Part shown: positions 42,740 to 49,893 of the stretch, piece by piece
Numbering within the stretch: position 1 is the stretch's first letter
Layout: the number at the start of each line of letters is the position of its first letter
Assembly: GCA_041918155.1 (NCBI GenBank)
Contig: JAYRWH010000090.1
Span: 6,954 to 70,953, forward strand
Length of the DNA: 64,000 nucleotides
Direction of reading: 5' to 3'
Source: UBA668 sp041918155
GTDB taxonomy: Bacteria; Actinomycetota; Acidimicrobiia; Acidimicrobiales; Ilumatobacteraceae
The notes under the pieces: model-generated
Databases searched by the model: none
Seen by the model: the letters and a program-made list of their open reading frames with translations, nothing else
Told to the model about the DNA's origin: nothing
Translations under genes and position numbers: made by a program

Positions 42740-43409
42740 GGCGACGGTGCTCGTGGGCCGCGACCTCAATGTGTCGTACCGCGCCGTCGACGGTGCGGTG
42801 CCGGCGGTCGTCGACGTGTCGCTGGAGGTGCACTCGGGCACGTTGGTGGTACTCGCCGGCCCTTCGGGCTCGGGCAAGAGCAGCCTCCTGCGCGTGCTCG
42901 GCCTCATCGACCGCCCCACCAGTGGATCGCTGTCACTCGCCGGTCGCGACGTGCTCGCGCTCGGCGATCGCGGCCGCCGTCGCCTGCGCCGTACCCATCT
43001 CGCCTATGTGCACCAGCGGCCGGTGACGAACCTGGTCGATGATCTACGCGCCGAGGAGCAGGTCGCGTTCGCGCTCCAGGCACGTGGCCGCCAGGCAGTG
43101 GCGCTCTCGGTGGCCGCCGCGCTCCAGAGGTACGGGCTGGGCGAGCGTTCGCGGTCGCGCCCGGCGCACCTCAGCGGCGGCGAGCAGCAGCGGCTGGCGA
43201 TCGCGATGGCCACCGCGGTGACGCCCGTGGTGCTGTTCGCTGACGAGCCGACCGCGGAGCTCGATCGCCACCATGCCCACGAGGTGATCGACGCGCTCGC
43301 CCGTGCCGCCGCGGACGGACAGGCCGTGGTGGTGGCCAGCCACGACCCCGACCTGATCGCCGCCGCCGGCGAAGTGGTGCGCCTGCGCGAAGGCAGGCGC
43401 GAGTCATGA
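42729..43409 (+). CDS. ABC transporter ATP-binding protein (first of two)
   Basis: A 226-residue ATPase. Walker A AGPSGSGKSS, Q-loop HQRPV, signature LSGGEQQRLAIAMA and Walker B VLFADEPTAELD, with H-loop VVASHD, are all intact. It belongs to the LolD/MacB-like class that pairs with FtsX-type permeases. It overlaps the permease by 11 bases and the second ATPase by 4. Confidence 0.92.
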   Translation: MDREATVLVGRDLNVSYRAVDGAVPAVVDVSLEVHSGTLVVLAGPSGSGKSSLLRVLGLIDRPTSGSLSLAGRDVLALGDRGRRRLRRTHLAYVHQRPVTNLVDDLRAEEQVAFALQARGRQAVALSVAAALQRYGLGERSRSRPAHLSGGEQQRLAIAMATAVTPVVLFADEPTAELDRHHAHEVIDALARAAADGQAVVVASHDPDLIAAAGEVVRLREGRRES

Positions 43410-44050
43410 GTGCTGTCCTCACCGCCACCGCGCTGCGCAAGTGGTTCACCTCGGGCGATGAGCGGATCATGCCGGTCGACGGCGTCGACCTCGCATTGCA
43501 CGCGGGCGAGATCGTGCTCGTCACCGGCCCGTCGGGTTCGGGCAAGACCACGCTGATGCAGATGCTCACCGGCTTCCAGCGCCCCGACGAAGGCCGCGTC
43601 GAGTGGCCCGGCGGGGGCTCGATGCCGTCGTGGTCGGCGGTGGCCGTGGTGCCCCAATCGTTGGGCCTGCTGCCCGAGCTGACCGTCGCGGAGAACATCG
43701 CGCTCCCGCTCACTGCTCGCGGCCGAACCGAGGTGGCGCGGGTGGCGCCGCGTGTGGCGGCCGCGCTCACCCTGCTCGGTGTCGATCAACTCGCCGACCG
43801 GCTGGCGGGCGAGACCTCGCTCGGCCAGCAGCAGCGGGTGGCGGTCGCCCGCGCCCTCGTGGTGGGGCCGAAGGTGCTGGTGGCCGACGAGCCGACCAGC
43901 CACCAGGACCACGAGCACGGCGAGGTGGTGCTGCGGGCCATCGCCGCCGTGGCGGCGCGGGGCACGGCCTGCCTGTTGGCCGGCCACGACCCCCTGCTCG
44001 CCTCGGTGGCGACGCGCGTGCTGCGGATGGAATCGGGCCGCCTGGCCTGA
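43406..44050 (+). CDS. ABC transporter ATP-binding protein (second of two)
   Basis: A 214-residue ATPase. Walker A TGPSGSGKTT, Walker B VLVADEPTSHQD and H-loop LAGHD are seen. The signature is LGQQQRVAVARAL (in TSLGQQQRV), where the usual SGG is replaced, a possible weak hydrolysis site. One permease with two different ATPases suggests a heterodimeric ATPase pair, one perhaps degenerate. It is co-translated with the preceding gene as ATGA. Confidence 0.9.
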   Translation: MSAVLTATALRKWFTSGDERIMPVDGVDLALHAGEIVLVTGPSGSGKTTLMQMLTGFQRPDEGRVEWPGGGSMPSWSAVAVVPQSLGLLPELTVAENIALPLTARGRTEVARVAPRVAAALTLLGVDQLADRLAGETSLGQQQRVAVARALVVGPKVLVADEPTSHQDHEHGEVVLRAIAAVAARGTACLLAGHDPLLASVATRVLRMESGRLA

Positions 44051-44060
44051 GGCCAGGGGT

Positions 44061-44444
44061 TCAGACAGCGATGACGGGCACGAGGCCCTCGGCCGCCCGT
44101 GCGAGGCGCAGGTCGGTGGTGACCAACGTCGCGCCGAGGTCGGCAGCGAGGGCGACGTAGGTGGCGTCATACGGGGTCATGTTGTGCCGCCACGCCCAGA
44201 TGCGCTCTGTGTACGGCCAGGAGTGCAAGTACTCGATCGGCACATTCACGAGGCTGTGTACGGACTCGCCTGCCTCGGCCTCGGTGAGCCAACCGTCGCG
44301 GGCGAGCCGTCGCAGCGTCTGGAGTACTTCCGACACCAAGAGGTCGGGCGCGAACAGGTCGTCGTCGAGTGACAACGCCAACACGGGTGCCTTCGGATTG
44401 CCGATCAACACGTCGACCATCGCCGAAGCGTCGACCACCTTCAT
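44061..44444 (-). CDS. vapC: VapC-type PIN-domain toxin
   Basis: A 127-residue PIN-domain ribonuclease. The acidic active site is visible in VVDASAMVD (D5), SEVLQTL, TPYDATYVALA and TTDLRLA. VapC toxins cleave tRNA or rRNA. The start overlaps the antitoxin stop as ATGA. I chose ATG 44444 on this basis; the frame is open further upstream inside the antitoxin gene. Confidence 0.93.
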   Translation of the reverse strand: MKVVDASAMVDVLIGNPKAPVLALSLDDDLFAPDLLVSEVLQTLRRLARDGWLTEAEAGESVHSLVNVPIEYLHSWPYTERIWAWRHNMTPYDATYVALAADLGATLVTTDLRLARAAEGLVPVIAV

Positions 44445-44671
44445 CGCCGGTCTCGCCCCTCGTCGATGGCCGCGTAGATCTCTTCGCTCGGGATGTTGTG
44501 CTTCGGCAACTTGGCGATGTCGTCGAGCCACTGGCGGCGACGCGGCACTCGGAGATCGCGGCGGATGAGTTCGAGTACATAGTCGCTGATGGTCGTGCCC
44601 TCGGCGGCGGCCCGGGCGCGCAGCCGTTCGTGCAACTCCTCGTCGAGGTTCTTCACCTGCACATTGCTCAT
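44441..44671 (-). CDS. vapB: VapB-type ribbon-helix-helix antitoxin
   Basis: A 76-residue antitoxin. The N-terminus MSNVQVKNLDEELHERLRAR is a ribbon-helix-helix DNA-binding element; the C-terminal tail (PRRRQWLDDIAKLPKHNIP) would wrap the toxin. Its ATG at 44671 lies 13 bases downstream of a 17-bp inverted repeat that is the likely autoregulatory operator. The very long open frame above it on this strand is antisense to the ABC-F gene. Confidence 0.9.
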   Translation of the reverse strand: MSNVQVKNLDEELHERLRARAAAEGTTISDYVLELIRRDLRVPRRRQWLDDIAKLPKHNIPSEEIYAAIDEGRDRR

Positions 44672-44683
44672 GCGTTCATGATG

Positions 44684-44700
44684 GCATGCGCATCGCATGC
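44684..44700 (-). promoter_or_regulatory. Probable vapBC operator
   Basis: GCATGCG-CAT-CGCATGC is a perfect 7-3-7 inverted repeat beginning 13 bases before the antitoxin start. A short palindrome AACATGTT follows at 44704-44711. VapB proteins repress their own promoter from such dyads. Confidence 0.65.
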
Positions 44701-44751
44701 TAACAACATGTTCATCTGGATCTTCAACGGGTGCGGTTCGTCCCGTGGTGT

Positions 44752-44808
44752 GGCACGAATCGCGCCCGTGGGGGCGGGGGCGGTCAGAAACGGCACAAAT
44801 CGCGCCCG
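44752..44808. repeat. 17-bp direct repeat upstream of the ABC-F gene
   Basis: GGCACGAATCGCGCCCG (44752-44768) and GGCACAAATCGCGCCCG (44792-44808) differ at one base and are 40 bases apart start to start. They lie in the vapB/ABC-F intergenic region, 47 bases before the ABC-F start, and may be regulatory. Confidence 0.55.
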
Positions 44809-44854
44809 ACCGGGAGGTGGACACGGCAGGATGGTCGGCCGTGAGCAGCATCCC

Positions 44855-46489
44855 ATGAGCAGCATCGTGGTGTCCGAGTTGGAGTACGCGCCCCCGGGGG
44901 CCGACTCGTTGTTCTTCGATGTCAGCTTCGGCGTCGCCCCTGGCGAACACGCCGCCATCGTCGGTGCCAACGGGGTGGGCAAGAGCACGATCCTGCGCAT
45001 CCTCTCCGGCGAGATCGATGCCGACGAGGGCGAGTTCGCGCTCGGCGGCACGATGTTGCGCATGACCCAGGACGTGGGCATGAGCCGCCCCGACGACACG
45101 CTGCGGGAGATGCTCATCGAGGTCGCGCCCACCGCGCTGCGCGAAGCGGGCCGCGCGCTCGTCGCCGCGGAGAAGGCGATGTACGCCGGCGAGTCGGACG
45201 GGATGGACTACGCGGAGACGCTCACCCACTGGGGGGACCTTGGCGGCTACGAGCTGGAATCGCAGTGGGCCGCGGCGGCCAAGCGCAGCGTGAAGACGAA
45301 CGTCGATGACTTCCACACCCGCCTCGTCGGCGAACTGTCCGGCGGTGAGCGCAAGCGGCTCGTGCTCGACCTGCTGTTGACCTCCGGCGCGGACATCCTC
45401 CTGCTCGACGAGCCGGACAACTACCTCGACATCCCCACCCGCGTGTGGCTGGAAGAACAGATCAAGGTGTGCAAGAGCACGATCCTGATGGTCAGTCACG
45501 ACCGCACCCTGCTCGAGCGGGTGGCGACCAAGATCGTCGTGATCGAGGGCGCCGGCTGCTGGGTGCATGGTGGTTCGTACGCCACGTTCCCCGACGCGCG
45601 GGCGCGCCGCCAGGAATTGCTCGGCGACGCGCTGAAGCGCTGGACCGACGAAGAGCGGCGCCTGTTCCAGCACATGAAGATCATGAAGCAGCGCGCTGCG
45701 CAGAACTTCAAGAACGCGACGAAGGCCAACGCGGCCGAGACGCGGTGGGAGAAGTTCGTCGCCATCGGCCCGCCGCCCCCGCCCGTGCCCGACCAGAACA
45801 TCTATGTCAACCTGCGCGGCGCCGACAGCGCGCGGCGGGTGCTGATCCTCAACTCGGTGTCCGTCAACGACCTGTTCCTGCCGTTCAGCGACGAGGTGCA
45901 CTTCGGGGAGCGGGTGGGCCTGATCGGCCCGAACGGCACCGGCAAGAGCCACCTCATGCGCGCGCTCGCCGGCACCCAGCAGCCAACGGAGGGCACGGTG
46001 GGCTTCGGCCCGCGCACGAGCATCGGCACGTTCACCCAGATCAACGACCGCCCCGACTTCCTCGGCCGGCAGTGCTTCGACATCGTGCGCGACCGGGTGT
46101 TCGACGACGAGAAGTCGATGAAGTCGCTCGCCCGCTATGGTCTCGCGAACAACGCGAAGCAACAGTTCGAGACCCTGTCCGGCGGGCAGAAGGCGCGCCT
46201 GGAGATCCTGTGTCTCGAACTGGAGGGCCACAACGTGTTGCTGCTCGACGAGCCGACGGACAACCTCGACATCGAGTCGTCCGAGGCGCTGGAGCGTGCG
46301 CTCGACGGCTTTCAGGGCACCGTGGTCGCGGTCAGCCATGATCGTACGTTCCTCGCCAAGCTCGACCGTTTCCTGATGATCAACGACGACGGCGACGTGT
46401 ACTCACTGCCCGACTACGACCTCGCGATGACCGCGCTCGCCGCGCCGGCGAACGTCGGCAAGCTGAGATTGGCGAAGTCACTCACCTGA
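44855..46489 (+). CDS. ABC-F family ATPase (ribosome-associated type)
   Basis: A 544-residue protein with two ABC ATPase domains and no membrane helices. Domain 1: Walker A VGANGVGKST, signature LSGGERKRL, LLLDEPDNYLD. Domain 2: IGPNGTGKSH, signature LSGGQKARL, LLLDEPTDNLD and VSHDRTF. The linker (about 250-300; RRLFQHMKIMKQRAAQNFKNA) fits the P-site-tRNA interaction region of ABC-F proteins. Role is probably in translation or antibiotic protection. I chose ATG 44855 because the protein motif begins SSIVVSELEYAP; ATG 44831 is in frame. Confidence 0.92.
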   Translation: MSSIVVSELEYAPPGADSLFFDVSFGVAPGEHAAIVGANGVGKSTILRILSGEIDADEGEFALGGTMLRMTQDVGMSRPDDTLREMLIEVAPTALREAGRALVAAEKAMYAGESDGMDYAETLTHWGDLGGYELESQWAAAAKRSVKTNVDDFHTRLVGELSGGERKRLVLDLLLTSGADILLLDEPDNYLDIPTRVWLEEQIKVCKSTILMVSHDRTLLERVATKIVVIEGAGCWVHGGSYATFPDARARRQELLGDALKRWTDEERRLFQHMKIMKQRAAQNFKNATKANAAETRWEKFVAIGPPPPPVPDQNIYVNLRGADSARRVLILNSVSVNDLFLPFSDEVHFGERVGLIGPNGTGKSHLMRALAGTQQPTEGTVGFGPRTSIGTFTQINDRPDFLGRQCFDIVRDRVFDDEKSMKSLARYGLANNAKQQFETLSGGQKARLEILCLELEGHNVLLLDEPTDNLDIESSEALERALDGFQGTVVAVSHDRTFLAKLDRFLMINDDGDVYSLPDYDLAMTALAAPANVGKLRLAKSLT

Positions 46490-46508
46490 GTGTGGCAATC
46501 TGACCGGC

Positions 46509-48260
46509 GTGCTCGGGGGAACACACTGGATCGTTGAGGGTCGCGTCGATCCACGCTGGCCCGTCTACACGCGCGGCAACATTGGTGAGGTCTTCCCGGA
46601 GGTGCTCACTCCGCTCAGCTACGAGCTCGGCGTGAAGCCCGCCGAGGCCGGCTGGCGCGAGGCGTACACGATGCTCGGGGTGCACGATCGGCGCGACTTC
46701 GCGACTGACGAGCCGACGATCATCGGCCTGTTCGGCGGGTACGGGTACCTCAACCTGTCGTACCTTCGTATCCTCGGGGTGCGGGCCCCGGGCTCGTCGG
46801 CGCAGGCCATCGACGTGTCGCTGTTCGGCGAGGGCGACCCGCCCGCGTACACCCCGCGCAAGGGCGACAAGCGCCCGCTCAACACGGTGAAGATCCTGCG
46901 CACCGTGCTGAAGGCACTCGGCCAGAAGGAGCTGCCGTGGCCAGTGGCCGACAGTCGCGAGGTGGTGGCCGCGTGGGAGGCCCGCGAGCCCGATCTCGCG
47001 ACGGCCACGGACGACGAGCTGCACGCGTTCCTGCGCGCCTACCCGCCCGTGATCCGCCAGGCGTTCCGCAACCACATGGTCTCTAGCGGTGTGAGTGCGA
47101 TCGTGTCGGGCGTACTGTCCGACGCGGCGATCGCCGCCGGCGATCCCGGGTTGGTCGTGAAACTGCTCGGTGCGGTCGACGGGGTCGTGTCGGCGCAGTA
47201 CGCGGCGCACCTCTGGACCGTGGCCGAACTCGTGCACGCTGAGCCGGAGCTGATGGCTGAGTTCGACTGCGGCGTCCACGGTCTCGGTGAGCGGCTGGCC
47301 GCGATGGCGGTCGCCGAGCCGCTACTGGCCGAGTTCCAGCGGTTCATCGACACCCACGGCCACCGTGGGCCCAACGACTGGGAACTGTCGTCGCGGACGT
47401 GGGAGAACACTCCCGAGCTGGCCTGGGCTGCTGTCGACGTGATGCGCCGCTCGGCGCGCGACCTGTCGCACCACGAGCACCTGGCGGCGACCGTGCGCGA
47501 GCGCGACGAAGCAACGCATGCGGTGCGGCCGCACCTGAGGCGCCTCGATCGGCTGACCTTCGACAAGGCGCTGGTGGCCGCGCCGTGGTGGGCGCGATCG
47601 CGCGAGGCGACGCGCGACCTCGCCATACGCGCGCACAACCCGACGCGTCGGGTGTTCTTCGAGATGGCCCGCCGAGCCGCGGAGCGCGGTGGCTGGGCCG
47701 AGCTGCGCGACGTGGCGATGTTGCACCCGATCACCGAGTTGCCGGGCTATGTGGCCGACCCATCTGCGTACTACGCGATGATCGGCGAGCGGGTCGCGTT
47801 GCGCGACCGCTTCGCCGCGGTGCCGCCGCCGTTCTTCATCACCAGCGACGCGGAGATCCCGTCCATCGAGCAACTCGAGGGGCTCGGCCATGCCGCTGCG
47901 CCCGCGGTGGCCACGGCCGGCGCGGTGCTGCACGGGTCGGCCGGTGCACCCGGCATCGCTCGTGGTCGGGCCCGGGTGGTGCACGACCCGGCCGATCCCG
48001 AGGGGCTGGAGCCCGACGAGATCCTGATCGCGCCACACACCGATCCGGCCTGGACGCCCCTGTTCCTGCCGGCCGCTGCCGTCGTGGTGAACGTGGGCGC
48101 GCTGATGAGCCACGCCGTCATCGTCAGCCGCGAGCTCGGCATCCCGTGCGTGGTCGCCGTGGGTGAGGCGACCGAGCGAATCGCCAACGGCACGATGATC
48201 GAGGTCGACGGCACCGCTGGCACGGTCACCGTGCTCTCCTCATCGACGTCACCGACGTGA
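46509..48260 (+). CDS. PEP-utilising-enzyme homologue lacking the ATP-grasp domain
   Basis: A 583-residue protein. Its last about 90 residues are the phosphohistidine swivelling domain of PEP-utilising enzymes (GSAGAPGIARGRARVV, ILIAPHTDPAWTPLF, GALMSHAVIVSRELGIP) with phospho-acceptor His535. The remainder is helical and resembles the non-catalytic middle of rifampin phosphotransferase and PEP-synthase-like proteins, but no ATP-grasp (PPDK N-terminal) domain is seen. It would need a partner for full phosphotransfer. Start is GTG 46509, 19 bases after the ABC-F gene. Its stop overlaps the next gene start. Confidence 0.75.
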   Translation: MLGGTHWIVEGRVDPRWPVYTRGNIGEVFPEVLTPLSYELGVKPAEAGWREAYTMLGVHDRRDFATDEPTIIGLFGGYGYLNLSYLRILGVRAPGSSAQAIDVSLFGEGDPPAYTPRKGDKRPLNTVKILRTVLKALGQKELPWPVADSREVVAAWEAREPDLATATDDELHAFLRAYPPVIRQAFRNHMVSSGVSAIVSGVLSDAAIAAGDPGLVVKLLGAVDGVVSAQYAAHLWTVAELVHAEPELMAEFDCGVHGLGERLAAMAVAEPLLAEFQRFIDTHGHRGPNDWELSSRTWENTPELAWAAVDVMRRSARDLSHHEHLAATVRERDEATHAVRPHLRRLDRLTFDKALVAAPWWARSREATRDLAIRAHNPTRRVFFEMARRAAERGGWAELRDVAMLHPITELPGYVADPSAYYAMIGERVALRDRFAAVPPPFFITSDAEIPSIEQLEGLGHAAAPAVATAGAVLHGSAGAPGIARGRARVVHDPADPEGLEPDEILIAPHTDPAWTPLFLPAAAVVVNVGALMSHAVIVSRELGIPCVVAVGEATERIANGTMIEVDGTAGTVTVLSSSTSPT

Positions 48261-48753
48261 GTGGTGGGACCACTCCCGCGACCGGCTACACGGTCGGCGC
48301 GCACCTCACCACGACTGACGGGAGGGTGCGGACGTATCACCTCTACGTGCCGCGTGATCTGCCCGACGAGCCGGTGCCGCTGCTCATCGCGCTGCACGGC
48401 GGGGTGGGTCCCAACGATGCGCTGCGCACCTGGAACGGCTGGCCTGCGAGCTGTCGGATCGCATCGTCGCCGTCGGTCTGCAGGCAGGCAGCCTCGGCAT
48501 CGACGAGTGCCGGCCCAGTCATCCGGTGTCGCTGCTGCACATCCACGGCAATGCCGACACGAACCACCCGATCGACGGAGGGCGCGGCACGACGGGCATC
48601 TCCGGAGTCGACTTCCAATCGGCGCGCACGTCGATGAGCGACTACGCCGCTGCAGATGGCTGCCCGGTTGCCGCGCTGGTGGCCGCCGATGACACAAACC
48701 CCGACCAGACCGTTTCCACTTGGTCGCCGTGCGGTGACCCGCGTCGCGGCTGA
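48257..48753 (+). pseudogene. Decayed polyhydroxybutyrate-depolymerase/LpqC-type esterase
   Basis: The first frame reads RTYHLYVPRDLPDEPVPLLIALHGG, the start of an alpha/beta-hydrolase esterase of the PHB depolymerase family. It continues as RTWNG and then abruptly into LACELSDRIVAVGLQAGSLG in another frame (about 48440 onward). This latter frame ends normally with SLLHIHGNADTNHPI and STWSPCGD at 48753. The missing central part should carry the G-x-S-x-G nucleophile elbow, so the gene has an internal deletion with loss of frame. It starts by overlapping the preceding stop. Confidence 0.75.
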
Positions 48754-48835
48754 GGAGGCCTCCGCTGGAAATCGGGCTGAGGCGCGCGTACTAATGTGCC
48801 GGGCAAGGGGAGTTTCCGAAAGGAGACCGGGCGCG

Positions 48836-49246
48836 ATGACGGCGCACATATTTGGTGTCGACACGAGCACGCTCACCGTCGCCGCGCCCCTGGTCATCGT
48901 CGGCGCAGTGGCCGCATCGTTGGGCCTCCGCGCGCTCAGGTCGCGGTCGGTGCGGTCGCTGGCCGCTCACTGGCCCTTGACCCGCGGCACCGTGCTGAGC
49001 GCGACCGTACAGGTGAGCCACCAGGGCGCATCACGCCACGAGTCCCCGCTCGTGCTCTACACGTACCAGGTGAACGGCCAGGTGTTTCAAGGGCGCCAGG
49101 TTCGCGCCGGTGACGAGTTCGGGCGGGTGCGCGTCAACGGCGCGGCGAGCAGCGCGTCCACGACCGTCGCGCGCTATCCCGCCGGGTCGTGCGTCGAGGT
49201 GTTCTACGACCCGGCGAACCCCGCGAACTCCGCGTTGGAGCGCTGA
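48836..49246 (+). CDS. DUF3592-type membrane protein
   Basis: A 136-residue protein with one N-terminal transmembrane helix (LTVAAPLVIVGAVAASLGLRAL) and a small beta domain: LTRGTVLSATV, LVLYTYQVNGQVFQGRQVRAG and a C-terminal YPAGSCVEVFYDPANPANS. This is the DUF3592 pattern. Function unknown. The ATG at 48836 has GAAAGGAG about 10 bases upstream. Confidence 0.82.
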   Translation: MTAHIFGVDTSTLTVAAPLVIVGAVAASLGLRALRSRSVRSLAAHWPLTRGTVLSATVQVSHQGASRHESPLVLYTYQVNGQVFQGRQVRAGDEFGRVRVNGAASSASTTVARYPAGSCVEVFYDPANPANSALER

Positions 49247-49323
49247 TGGCTTCGACAAACCTTGGATGAACTCTCACCGCGCTCTCACCGTTCTGGCCGG
49301 GGCTCACGCGTATGGTGCCGCAC

Positions 49324-49827
49324 ATGGAACTTGAAAGACTCTTCGGTCTTCCCGCGCACCCACTGCTCGTCCACCTGCCGGTGGTGCTCATCCCACTCGC
49401 CGGCCTGATCGCGATCGTGTTCGCGTTCAAACCGGCCTGGCTCGATCGCTTCGGGTGGTGGCTCGTCGGCCTCACCGGTGTGGGCATGATCGGGGCCATC
49501 CTGGCCGCCGGGAGTGGCGAGGGACTCGAGACACTGCAGGGCGAGGCGGAAACCGCCGCGCGTGAAGATCACTTCGAGCTCGGCGAACTCGCACGGACAC
49601 TCTCGATCGTGTTCTTCATCGTCGTGCTGGCCGTCGTCGCGCTGCGTTGGTACTCCAAGAAGAAGGCGGCCAATGGTGGCGTGTGGGGCTTCGCCGGCTC
49701 GAAGCTCGGTGCGATCGTCGCCGCCGTCGTGTTGGTCGTCAGCGCCGGCGCGGCCACCTGGACGATGGCGCAGGCCGGTCACCAAGGAGCCAAGTTGGCC
49801 TGGTGTGAAGAGACGCACAACTGCTGA
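49324..49827 (+). CDS. DUF2231-type membrane protein
   Basis: A 167-residue protein with four transmembrane helices: HPLLVHLPVVLIPLAGLIAIVF, FGWWLVGLTGVGMIGAILAAG, LARTLSIVFFIVVLAVVAL and KLGAIVAAVVLVVSAGAATW. The HPLLVHLP start is the DUF2231 hallmark. Histidines on the membrane faces suggest haem or metal binding, which is not proven. I chose ATG 49324; ATG 49312 is in frame. Confidence 0.85.
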   Translation: MELERLFGLPAHPLLVHLPVVLIPLAGLIAIVFAFKPAWLDRFGWWLVGLTGVGMIGAILAAGSGEGLETLQGEAETAAREDHFELGELARTLSIVFFIVVLAVVALRWYSKKKAANGGVWGFAGSKLGAIVAAVVLVVSAGAATWTMAQAGHQGAKLAWCEETHNC

Positions 49828-49853
49828 GCGAGCCGCCCTCGAACACCGTTCGT

Positions 49854-49893
49854 GTCACACAGCGGCCACGGGCGCCCGTGGTCAGTGTGTGAC
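49854..49893. terminator. Terminator-like dyad at a convergent junction
   Basis: GTCACAC (49854-49860) pairs with GTGTGAC (49887-49893), and CCACGGGC (49866-49873) with GCCCGTGG (49874-49881). It lies between the convergent DUF2231 and indolepyruvate oxidoreductase genes and includes the stop codon of the latter. No U-tract follows. Its left flank CCGTTCGTGTCACA is the exact reverse complement of a 14-base arm at 25831-25844. Confidence 0.65.

Noticed and set aside
44441..46339. 632-residue open frame on the - strand ending in the VapB sequence
   Set aside because: Only the last 76 residues are a real protein (VapB). The rest is antisense to the ABC-F gene.
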